DNA from: Paractinoplanes rishiriensis
GTDB taxonomy: Bacteria > Actinomycetota > Actinomycetes > Mycobacteriales > Micromonosporaceae
Direction of reading: 5' to 3'
Assembly (NCBI RefSeq): GCF_016862375.1
Contig: NZ_BOMV01000055.1
Span: 124,001-188,000 of the forward strand
DNA length: 64,000 nt
In this document: positions 8,337 to 15,597 of the stretch, piece by piece
How positions within the stretch are numbered: the stretch's first letter is position 1
Layout of the letters: each line of letters begins with the position of its first letter
Notes under the pieces: model-generated
Databases searched by the model: none
Told to the model about the DNA's origin: nothing
The model's input: only the letters and a program-made list of their open reading frames with translations
Position numbers and translations under genes: made by a program

Positions 8337-8954
8337 TCAGTCGGCGACCACCACATCGTCGAACGAGGCGGTGGTCCAGGTGGTCACCAGGCCGGCGGGG
8401 CCGGAACCCAGGAAACCGTCGGTGGCGGAGAACGACGCACCGTTCACCGTGCCGACCAGTCGCTGACCTTCGACGGACAGTGACAGCTTGTACCAGGAGT
8501 CCTCGGCGACCGAAACCCGGAGGGTCGCGAGGATCTGGGCCGTACCGTTGACCGTGCGGGTGAGCACGGCGGTGTCGTTGGGCCGGAGCACCAGGGCGTA
8601 GTAGTTGCTGGTGGACGACGCCCGTGCCACGACGCCCGCGAAACCGGGCATGCCGTTGTAGGACTCGGGCCGGACTGCCGCGGTGACCGTGTAGTTCCGC
8701 CAGGACAGCGGACCCACGCGGGCCAGGGAGTTGGCGGCCAGACTGGACTGACGCAGGACCTTGTCGCTGCCGTCGATGTTGACGATCCAGGTGCCGCCGG
8801 TGGTGGTCCAGCCGGCAGCGTCACCGTCGTCGAAGTTGTCGGCGGTGAGGGTGTCCGCCGAGGCGGTGCCGACACCCGTGAAGACGGCCAGCATCGCGGC
8901 GGCTATCGCCACCGCCGAACCGCGCCGTATCCACCTCTTACCGGAGAGAGCCAT
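8337..8954 (-). CDS. Secreted protein with a LamG/concanavalin-like beta-sandwich domain
   Basis: The 205-residue product has a signal peptide (about 1-33, ending GTASA). The mature part looks like a single beta-jelly-roll: FDDGDAAGWTTTGGTW near the start, then RQSSLAANSLARVG, NYTVTAAVRP, YYALVLRPN and a closing TASFDDVVVAD strand. Such domains bind carbohydrate and are often attached to polysaccharide lyases or glycosidases; here the domain stands alone with no catalytic module. The start is supported by an AGGAG site ten bases upstream. Confidence 0.72.
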   Translation of the reverse strand: MALSGKRWIRRGSAVAIAAAMLAVFTGVGTASADTLTADNFDDGDAAGWTTTGGTWIVNIDGSDKVLRQSSLAANSLARVGPLSWRNYTVTAAVRPESYNGMPGFAGVVARASSTSNYYALVLRPNDTAVLTRTVNGTAQILATLRVSVAEDSWYKLSLSVEGQRLVGTVNGASFSATDGFLGSGPAGLVTTWTTASFDDVVVAD

Positions 8955-9185
8955 TCAATATCACTCCTTCACTAAGGCATTGACTGGCGTCGATTGTCTT
9001 ACCGCGAGTCGATTAGCGTCAACTGGCGCCCGTCCGGAACGCGCGGCGGAGCGCGGAAGGTCAGACTATTGGGGCCGCTGGTCGCGACAACCATCGCGAT
9101 CGGACGGCCGCCGTGGTAACCGTGCGGGAAATTGTCACAAAACGGCGCGGATTTTTGCCGTGCGCATTTGTGAAGATATGGCCCG
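8955..9185. other. Non-coding stretch upstream of secreted protein gene
   Basis: No gene is supported here. It contains short imperfect repeats of GGCGTC and TCGATT near 8985-9030, probably part of the promoter region of the leftward secreted-protein gene. Confidence 0.4.
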
Positions 9186-10143
9186 TCACTCGCGCGTTGC
9201 GGCCGCCGGAAGCACGGGAACGGCTTCGGGCCCGCTGCCGGGGCGTGGGCGGAGGCCGTCCAGCAGGGCGCGCACGGCGGTCAGGGCCCGCCGCGCCGAA
9301 CCGACCACCGCACCGAGATCCTCGCGCTCCGCCGCCGCCAGCACCTCGTTGGTGTGCCGGAGGACCTCGTCGCGCAGGCCGGCGGAGAGTCGTGTCCGCT
9401 CCTCCTGGGCCTGCGCCGCCGCCCCCGCCAGGGCGGCCTCGACGCCGACTCGCTCACGGACCTGCCGGCCTTGCCGGCGGTGCCGCGCCAAGTTGCCGGC
9501 CAACCAGGCCAGCATCAGCGGCACCGCGATCCAGACGCCCTCGTTCAGCGCCTCCGACGACACCGCCTGGACGGCCTGGCCGAGACGTATCGCCACCGCG
9601 GCCATGCTCTCGCGCACCGGCTCCGGCACCCCCGGACTGAAGAAGGCATGCTGCACACCCCACGCCAGCAGCCACGACCACCCCGCGGCGCGACCCGCCA
9701 GCCGGACCGTTCCGCCCGGCGCATAGCGCAGAGTGTTGGTGAGCGCCTCCCGGGCGATGCTGAACACCGCCTCGGTGACCGCGGGCGGCGGCTCCTCGAC
9801 CGGCACCTCGGCGATGACCGACTGCCCGAGATGCTGGAAGCCGTCCACCAGCCCGACCAGGCCCGACGATCCGGGCGCCGGCAGCGTGTCGGGCGGCATG
9901 GCCGAGAAGAGCTCGTACAGCGCGGTCAATGTCTCCCGGCCGGTCCGGGTCGCGAACTCCAGGGCCTCGTCGCGCCGGCCCGCCGCCTCCGCCGCCGATA
10001 CGGTGATCACGATCGAGGTGAGCTGGTGGGCGGTCACGTCGTGCGCCCTCCAGCAACGCGGCGCCCGGCCAGTACACGATCTGCGTCAGGGCAATCAGCA
10101 CGGCCGGGAAGCTGGTCACCCACCCAGGGTCTGCCGTGAAAGC
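9186..10143 (-). pseudogene. Decayed, chimeric NarL-type sensor histidine kinase
   Basis: Read leftward, a hydrophobic segment (SFPAVLIALTQIVYW) lies in one frame near 10060-10110. The histidine box (AHDVTAHQL) follows in another frame at about 10040, where the HDV frame carries a TGA stop a short way upstream. After the H-box helix and the ATPase N-box (REALTNTLRYAPGGTVRLAG) the frame runs straight into transmembrane helices (WSWLLAWGVQHAFF, VWIAVPLMLAWLAGNLA) and a second dimerisation-like helix (RTRLSAGLRDEVL to LLDGLRP). The ATPase G-boxes are missing. This looks like the tail of one kinase joined by deletion to the front of another. An intact start from the GTG at 10037 (283 aa) is possible but would lack the phospho-acceptor histidine. 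Confidence 0.55.
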
Positions 10144-10304
10144 GCAGCGTGGAGACGGTTTCCCGGAACCGGCGATGTACGACCCCAGCGGTACACCGAC
10201 CTCCGCCGGACGCCGCCGCAGGCGGACGACGACTACCTCGACGGCCGCGCAGGATGTGGGTATTCCGCAAGGTTTGCCCACCCTGATCCCACAAGGAGAA
10301 CGCC

Positions 10305-11096
10305 ATGCCGACCACCCGCGAGGACGAGCTCCGAGCCCTGCTGATCATGGCCAGCCACGACCTCAAGTCGCCGCTCGCCGCCCTCTCGGTCCACCTGGAG
10401 ATCCTGCGCGAGGACCACGGCGACAAGCTCGACCTCAGCGGCATGGAGCGCGCGCTGCGCCGGGTCACCCGGCTGGCGGAGGATATGCTCAGCTACGCCA
10501 CGGCGGAGCAGACCGACCTGGCGGCGGCTCCGGCGGAGCTGGGCGACCTGGTCGCGGACGTGATCCTCGACCACGGCCCGGGCGCGGCGACCGGCCCGGT
10601 CACGGTGGCCGGCGTGCTGCCGGCGGTGCGCGCGGACGCTCGGCTGCTGCGGCACGTGCTCGACAACCTGATCGGCAACGCGATCAAATACACCCCGTCC
10701 GGCTCGGCGGCGCGGGTCACGGTCGCGGCCCACCAGCTTCCCGGCGGCACCGTACGCGTGGAGGTCGCCGACCGCGGCATCGGCCTCCCCGCCGCGGACC
10801 GCGACCGGGCGTTCGACGCCTTCCACCGGTGCGCCAACAGCGACGGCTACCCGGGCACCGGCCTGGGCCTGGCCATCTGCCGCCGCATCGTGGAACGCCA
10901 CGGCGGCCGCATCGGCGTCGACGAGAACCCGGGCGGCGGCAGCCGCTTCTGGTTCACCCTGCCGGCCGAGCGGGCGGGCTCCGAGGAGCCGACCCTGGTC
11001 ACGCGCCCACGCCGCGCCGCCCCGCCGCTCGACCCGCCGCGCCGGAAGCCCGCCGTGAGCGCATCGCTCGGGCTGGCCGCCACCGCCACGCGGTAG
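10305..11096 (+). CDS. Soluble sensor histidine kinase (orphan)
   Basis: The 263-residue protein has no membrane segment and no sensory domain. It begins almost directly with the H-box (MASHDLKSPLAAL, His near residue 18) and continues with N-box NLIGNAIKYTP, G1 box VADRGIGLP, F-box FDAFHR and G2 box GTGLGLAICRRIVERHGG. All catalytic elements for autophosphorylation are present. No response regulator gene is adjacent, so its partner is elsewhere. The C-terminus (about 225-263) is a basic, Pro-rich tail. An AAGGAG site supports the ATG start. Confidence 0.9.
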   Translation: MPTTREDELRALLIMASHDLKSPLAALSVHLEILREDHGDKLDLSGMERALRRVTRLAEDMLSYATAEQTDLAAAPAELGDLVADVILDHGPGAATGPVTVAGVLPAVRADARLLRHVLDNLIGNAIKYTPSGSAARVTVAAHQLPGGTVRVEVADRGIGLPAADRDRAFDAFHRCANSDGYPGTGLGLAICRRIVERHGGRIGVDENPGGGSRFWFTLPAERAGSEEPTLVTRPRRAAPPLDPPRRKPAVSASLGLAATATR

Positions 11097-11103
11097 CCGG
11101 AGG

Positions 11104-11136
11104 GAGCGCGGCCGCACGCACCGTGCGGCCGCGCTC
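11104..11136. terminator. Bidirectional hairpin terminator
   Basis: A perfect 14-bp inverted repeat (GAGCGCGGCCGCAC with a 5-nt loop) lies between the convergent kinase and M48-like genes. Confidence 0.75.
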
Positions 11137-11144
11137 GGGCCGGC

Positions 11145-12272
11145 TCAGCTGCCGGCGCCGCCCGCGGGGCCACCGTTAGTGCCACCGCCGGGGCCACCGT
11201 TCGTGCCACCGCCGGAGCCGTCGCTGTCGGAGCCACCCGACGACCTACCACCCGCCCAGTTCCGGGCGCCTCGGGCGGCCGAGCCGACCAGATCGGCGGC
11301 GCCGCCCGCGGCTCGGCGGGCCAGGGACACCAGCGGGTCCGGTGAGTCGCGGAACGTGTCGCGGTAGCTGGCCGCCGCCGCCTTCACGTCGGCGGTCACC
11401 GAGGCGTCGCGGTCGTCGTCGCGGCGGGGGTAGTCGCCGCTCAGGACGCGTTCGTAGCCGCCCGCGTCGATCCAGCGGCGCAGTTCGGCGGCTCGGGCCA
11501 CCGGGAACGGCTCGCCGTTGAAGGCCGTCATGCCGATTTTGTGGAGGCTGTCGCGGAGGTCGCCGCCGCCCTCGTACTCGGCGGCCTGTTCGAGGAAGGC
11601 GGTCGTGTCGATCTGGGACAGGTCGCCGCCGCCGGCCAGTTTCATGAACAGGCGGACCGACGCGGCCGGGTCCTGGCAGGCGAGCAGGCCGGCACGGTCG
11701 GCGGACAGCTCGGCCTTGCGCCACCACTCGTACATGGCCGCGATGATCGCCCGCAGCGCTATCGTGCCGATCGGCATCCAGCTGACGTTGGTCACCCAGC
11801 GGGTCAGGATCGTCATGATCGTCTGGTAGACCGCGTGGCCGCTGCGTACGTGGCCTATCTCGCGGCCCAGCAGGGTGCGCAGTTCGTCGTCGTCCAGCTT
11901 TTCGACCGCGGCCGTGCTGATCACGATGAACGGGCGGTCCATGCCGATCGCGCGGCCGTGGATCACCGGGTTCTGGCTGACGTAGAGCTCGGGCAGTTCG
12001 GCCACGTCGAGGGTGGCCGCGGCCTCGGCGAAGCGCAGGTGCACGCGCGGATACTGGCGGTGGTCCACCCGGATCGCGCCGGCCAGGTACGACAGGCGGA
12101 ACCCCCGCTCGTTCCACATGCCGAACAGGCCGCGTACCACGTCATCGAAGCCACGCAGCTCGCGCAGGGCGGTCAGCGCGCCCCGGTCGGCCGGGTGTTC
12201 CCAGGCCCGGGAACTGATGCCGGTCAGCGTGACCCGTTGCCGCGCCGGCCGGTTCTCGTCGTCGATTGTCAT
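11145..12272 (-). CDS. M48-family zinc metalloprotease homologue with altered HExxH motif
   Basis: The protein (375 aa from the ATG at 12272) follows the actinobacterial M48 pattern: N-terminal LTGISSRAWEHPADR, the IGMDRPFIVIST strand, the active-site helix, a membrane-associated hydrophobic stretch (about 150-182), and the third-ligand motif AELSADRAGLL (Glu188). The active-site motif reads GREIGH where the family has GHEIGH: the first zinc ligand is Arg137 (codon CGC, one base from CAC). Without it, peptidase activity is unlikely, so the protein may act as a non-catalytic scaffold, or the base may be an error. The C-terminus is a Gly/Ser/Asn-rich tail with two GGGTNGGP repeats. Confidence 0.82.
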   Translation of the reverse strand: MTIDDENRPARQRVTLTGISSRAWEHPADRGALTALRELRGFDDVVRGLFGMWNERGFRLSYLAGAIRVDHRQYPRVHLRFAEAAATLDVAELPELYVSQNPVIHGRAIGMDRPFIVISTAAVEKLDDDELRTLLGREIGHVRSGHAVYQTIMTILTRWVTNVSWMPIGTIALRAIIAAMYEWWRKAELSADRAGLLACQDPAASVRLFMKLAGGGDLSQIDTTAFLEQAAEYEGGGDLRDSLHKIGMTAFNGEPFPVARAAELRRWIDAGGYERVLSGDYPRRDDDRDASVTADVKAAAASYRDTFRDSPDPLVSLARRAAGGAADLVGSAARGARNWAGGRSSGGSDSDGSGGGTNGGPGGGTNGGPAGGAGS

Positions 12273-12391
12273 CGGGACCCTTCCGTCCGTCTCGTCCAGG
12301 GGATGAGCGTCCCGGATCGGCCCGGACGGGCGCATCGGTCCGAAGTCGAGATCCGGAGCGGTGAATACGACTTTCGGCCGATGCGGTGCGG

Positions 12392-12940
12392 TCAGCGCTG
12401 CGGCGGGTCCTGGCCGACCAGCCCGTCGATCGCCTCGCGCAGCAGGTCGGCGTGCCCGACGTGCCGGGCGTACTCGTCGTGCAGGTCCACCACGATGCGC
12501 CGCAGGTTCGGCGGGTTGCCCTCGTCGTCGGCGGTGAACTGGGCCGGCTGGTCGAGGCCGTCAGCCGCGGCCAGCGCCTTGGCCATCGCCTCGCGCGAGT
12601 GCTCGACCGCGTTGCGCCACAGCGTGTAGAGCGTCTCGGGCGAGTCGCCGGCCGCGGTCCGCCACACCCAGGTGGGGTCGTCGTGGTCGGCCACGTCCAG
12701 CGGCGGGCCGGGCGGCTGGCCGGTGAAGTCGATCGTGTAGCGCTCCTCGACCAGGGCCAGGTGCTTGATCAGCCCGCCCAGCGTCATGGCCGACGGCGGG
12801 TGGGCCCGGTGCAGCGCGTCCGCGTCCAGCCCGCCGGTCTTCCAGGCGAACGTGGCCCGCGACCGGTCCAGCGCGAACAGCAGCATCTCGACCTCGCCGG
12901 CGGTCAGCGAGGGCTCTTTGATCGTGGTGTCGTCGGTCAT
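12392..12940 (-). CDS. DinB-family protein (DUF664-like)
   Basis: The 182-residue protein has the four-helix-bundle DinB pattern: SEVEMLLFALDRSRATF-like first helix, a metal-binding His in LIKHLALVEERY (about residue 60), a central helix with the HSREAM segment, and the C-terminal HDEYARHVGHADLLRE with two further His. Members of this superfamily bind a divalent metal and include thiol-dependent transferases; the substrate is unknown. It is divergent from the WYL regulator gene, and a 27-bp inverted repeat lies between them. Confidence 0.85.
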   Translation of the reverse strand: MTDDTTIKEPSLTAGEVEMLLFALDRSRATFAWKTGGLDADALHRAHPPSAMTLGGLIKHLALVEERYTIDFTGQPPGPPLDVADHDDPTWVWRTAAGDSPETLYTLWRNAVEHSREAMAKALAAADGLDQPAQFTADDEGNPPNLRRIVVDLHDEYARHVGHADLLREAIDGLVGQDPPQR

Positions 12941-12958
12941 GTCGATCAGGCTAGGCTC

Positions 12959-12985
12959 GGTTCCGGACGTTTTGCTTCCGGAACC
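12959..12985. promoter_or_regulatory. 27-bp inverted repeat, candidate WYL-regulator operator
   Basis: Arms GGTTCCGGA and TCCGGAACC are exact complements with a 9-bp spacer. The repeat lies between the divergent DinB and WYL genes, ending 11 bp before the proposed WYL start. Confidence 0.65.
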
Positions 12986-12996
12986 GGGGGACGACC

Positions 12997-13965
12997 CTGA
13001 AACCTGACTCCAGCCCCACCGCGCGGGCGCTGCTCACGCTCGAACTGATCCAGTCCGGCCCCGGCATCACCGCCGACCGGCTGGCCGACAAGCTGGGCGT
13101 CACCGAGCGGGCGGCCCGGCGCTACGTGGGCATCCTGCGCGAGGCCGGCATCCCGATCGAGTCGGTACGCGGCCCGTACGGCGGCTACCGGGTCGGCCGC
13201 GGCCTGCGACCGCCGCCGCTGATGTTCAGCGCCACCGAGGCGCTGGGCCTGGTGATGGCGGTGCTCGACGGCCACCACGACGCGGGCGACGCCGGCAGTC
13301 CGGTGGGTGCCGCGCTGGGCAAGATCGTGCGAGCGCTGCCCGAGCCGGTCGCGCACCAGGCGGAGGCGGTACGCCAGGCCACCGCGCCCGCACCGGACCG
13401 GTCCGCCGCCCGGCCCGACCCGGACACCACGGCCGCCCTGGTCCGGGCCGCCTCCGAGCACCGCCGGGTCCGGCTGCGCTATCGTTCGGAGGCCGGCACG
13501 GAATGGGAGACCGACGTCGACCCGTGGGCCGTCGTCGTCCGGCACGGCCGGTGGTACCTGCTGTGCTGGTCGCACCGGGCGAGCGGGCGCCGCGCGTACC
13601 GGATCGATCGGATTTTGACTGTCGAGCCGCTCACCGAGGACTTCGTGCCACCCGCCGGCCTCGATCCGGTGGCGGTGCTCGAGGAGCACCTCGGCGAAGG
13701 CTGGGAGTACCGCGCCGAGGTGCTGATCGACGCGCCGGCCGACCGCATCGCCTACTGCATACCCCGGACTCTCGGGCGTCTGGAACCGGCCGTCGCCGGC
13801 TGCCGGCTGATCGGCACCACCAGCAATCCATGGTGGTACGCCGAGCAGCTGGCCACGGTGCCGGCGGCGTTCCGGGTGGTCGGCGGCCCCGAGGTCCGTC
13901 ATGCTGTGCGCGAACTGGGCCACCGCCTGCTGGCCGCGGCCGACGAGCCGGAGGGTAAGCCATGA
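12997..13965 (+). CDS. WYL-domain transcriptional regulator (YafY-like), apparent CTG start
   Basis: The N-terminus is a winged-helix domain (LELIQSGPGITADRLADKLGVTERAARRYVGILREAG) followed by the PYGGYRVGRGLRPPPL link, the WYL domain (about 150-240, with WYLLCWSHRASGRRAYRIDRI) and the WCX C-terminal domain. The frame contains no ATG, GTG or TTG between the upstream TAG at 12952 and the GTG at 13126, which would cut off the DNA-binding helices. A GGGGGA site at 12986-12991 points to CTG at 12997 (322 aa). A base error creating the missing start is the alternative. Its stop overlaps the next gene's ATG. Confidence 0.78.
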   Translation: MKPDSSPTARALLTLELIQSGPGITADRLADKLGVTERAARRYVGILREAGIPIESVRGPYGGYRVGRGLRPPPLMFSATEALGLVMAVLDGHHDAGDAGSPVGAALGKIVRALPEPVAHQAEAVRQATAPAPDRSAARPDPDTTAALVRAASEHRRVRLRYRSEAGTEWETDVDPWAVVVRHGRWYLLCWSHRASGRRAYRIDRILTVEPLTEDFVPPAGLDPVAVLEEHLGEGWEYRAEVLIDAPADRIAYCIPRTLGRLEPAVAGCRLIGTTSNPWWYAEQLATVPAAFRVVGGPEVRHAVRELGHRLLAAADEPEGKP

Positions 13966-14311
13966 CCAGGGACGACATCCTCGCCTACTGCCTCGCCAGC
14001 CCGGCGCCTGGACCGACGAGCCGTGGGAGGGCGACCTGGTGGTCAAGGTGGGCAGCAAGATCTTCGCCTTCCTGGGCAACGCCGAACGAGTCGGCGTCAA
14101 GTGCGGCAAGGACCGCCAGATCGCCGACGAGTGGCTGCTGCGCTACCCGGACGACGCCGCGGCTTCGGCCTACATCGGCCGCTACGGCTGGAACACCCTG
14201 GCCCTGAACGCGAAAATCCCCGGCGACGAACTGTTCGAGGCCGTCGACGCCTCCTACGACGACGTGGTCGCGCGCCTACCCCGCAAGGAGCGCCCGGCCG
14301 GTCAGACCTAG
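13962..14311 (+). pseudogene. MmcQ/YjbR-family protein, frameshifted
   Basis: The ATG at 13962 overlaps the WYL stop codon and reads MTRDDILAYCLAS, the usual YjbR beginning. The rest of the protein (PGAWTDEPWEGDLVVKVGSKIFAFLG to the end) continues in a different frame from about 14001. Adding one C or G in the run at 14000-14004 would restore a normal protein of about 116 aa. YjbR proteins have a CyaY-like fold and are often annotated as DNA-binding. Either a real frameshift or a sequencing indel. Its 3' end overlaps the convergent PheRS-like gene by 36 bp. Confidence 0.75.
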
Positions 14312-15322
14312 GTGGATCCGGTCCCGCAGCTCGTTGGCGGCCCGCTTCGGCAACGTCCCCCGCAGGTCACGCAGGGTGATCCGGAGCAGGACGTTGACCT
14401 CGCCGTCCCGCAACCGCGGCAACGCCTCCGGTCCGGTGACGGCCACGATCTGCACGGCCTCGACCAGGTGCTCGTCGGCACCCAGCACCTCGCGTACCCG
14501 GTCACCGAGATCCTCCTCGCTCACCCCGCAAGGCAGGATCAAAGACAGGTCACGGTACGCCGCGGGCTGCCGCGAGACGGGCCGGTAACCCGCCAGGTCC
14601 GTCATCTGCCCCGCAACCCGGGGATCATCCGACCGCAGCAGCCGGATGTCGTCGATCCCCTTACGCACCATGACCAGACGGTCCAGCCCCACCCCGAGCG
14701 CCAGCCCGCGCCGCCCCGGACCCACCACGTGCGCGGCCGCCACACCGCATTCGCCGATCTCCACCCAGGAGTCGCCGGCCAGCGCCTCGATCTCCAGGCC
14801 ACCGGTCGTGTAGGGGTGGACCGCCGGCCGGGTGCGCCAACGCACGCCCGGAAGCGCGGCACCGACCGCAACCCCGACCAGGCCGGTCAGGGCGGCCGGC
14901 TCCGCCCCGAGGAGCCACAGGTCGAGCTGGTGCGGCGTGCCGGTGTGCAGCCGGTCGATCGCGTCCCGCCGATAGACGACGCCCGGGCAGGCCACCATCG
15001 CCCGGGACCGGGCCAGCCCCCGCAGCGCACCCGGAATCAGCGCGGACGTCTGCGACCGCAGCATCCGCCGGTCGTCGACATACCGGGTGTAGCGCGCGTC
15101 GCGGGCCGCGGCGGCCGCGCTGTAACCGAGCCGGTCGTAGTTGTCGGCCACGTCGACGATCCGCTCACCACGGTGGATGGTGGGTGGTCCCAGCTCCGGC
15201 CAGCGTCGCACCACCGCGGCCAGGATGTCGTCGGCGATCAGTTGGACGGCGTGGCGGCCCTGGGCGGGGTCGGTGAGGTCACGGATGGCCAGGGCGGCGG
15301 CCAGGGCGTCGGGGGTCAGCAT
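14276..15322 (-). CDS. Stand-alone PheRS-like protein: PheS-type catalytic core fused to FDX-ACB domain
   Basis: The 348-residue protein resembles mitochondrial-type phenylalanyl-tRNA synthetase: a class II catalytic core (about 30-245) with TTGGLEIEA, the WVEIGECGVA strand and motif 3 (GLALGVGLDRLVMV), then a C-terminal ferredoxin-fold anticodon-binding domain (about 255-345, starting PAAYRDLSLILP and ending in LRDRIHLGLTGR). Actinomycetes also carry normal PheST, so this is probably the paralogue known as a PheS-related ligase of unknown substrate. It lacks the N-terminal coiled coil of PheS. A possible leader peptide and hairpin lie in its 5' region. Confidence 0.8.
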   Translation of the reverse strand: MLTPDALAAALAIRDLTDPAQGRHAVQLIADDILAAVVRRWPELGPPTIHRGERIVDVADNYDRLGYSAAAAARDARYTRYVDDRRMLRSQTSALIPGALRGLARSRAMVACPGVVYRRDAIDRLHTGTPHQLDLWLLGAEPAALTGLVGVAVGAALPGVRWRTRPAVHPYTTGGLEIEALAGDSWVEIGECGVAAAHVVGPGRRGLALGVGLDRLVMVRKGIDDIRLLRSDDPRVAGQMTDLAGYRPVSRQPAAYRDLSLILPCGVSEEDLGDRVREVLGADEHLVEAVQIVAVTGPEALPRLRDGEVNVLLRITLRDLRGTLPKRAANELRDRIHLGLTGRALLAG

Positions 15323-15370
15323 GGGTCTTCTCCGTTTCGTGAGTGGATGCCACCCACCGGAGAAAGCCGA

Positions 15371-15393
15371 ACGGCCGCCCAGGGGGCGGCCGT
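15371..15393 (-). promoter_or_regulatory. Hairpin between leader ORF and PheRS-like gene (candidate attenuator)
   Basis: A perfect 10-bp stem (ACGGCCGCCC with complement, 3-nt loop) lies between the leader ORF stop and the start of the PheRS-like gene. On the minus strand it is followed by a CTTTCT stretch, a weak U-tract. Confidence 0.5.
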
Positions 15394-15400
15394 GCGAGGG

Positions 15401-15448
15401 TCAGCGGGCCACCGAGAGGTAGCCGCCAAACGCCGCGCGATACGTCAT
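15401..15448 (-). CDS. Possible 15-residue leader peptide with aromatic residues
   Basis: The short frame reads MTYRAAFGGYLSVAR and stops 78 bases before the PheRS-like start, directly ahead of the strong hairpin. It has two Tyr and one Phe. The GAGG upstream is only one base from the ATG, so translation is uncertain. If translated, ribosome position could control hairpin formation. This rests on position and structure only. Confidence 0.35.
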   Translation of the reverse strand: MTYRAAFGGYLSVAR

Positions 15449-15597
15449 GCCTCGATGGTGCCACCGCCGGGCTAGCCGGGTCATCCGGATATTCCAGCTG
15501 TCCGGGCGTGCGGCATCGGGGCAGCGGGCCACCATGGGGTGCCCTCGTGGGAAGCGCCGGCATGGGGGCGGGAGCGTGGCGGTGGGTCTTGGCGGGG

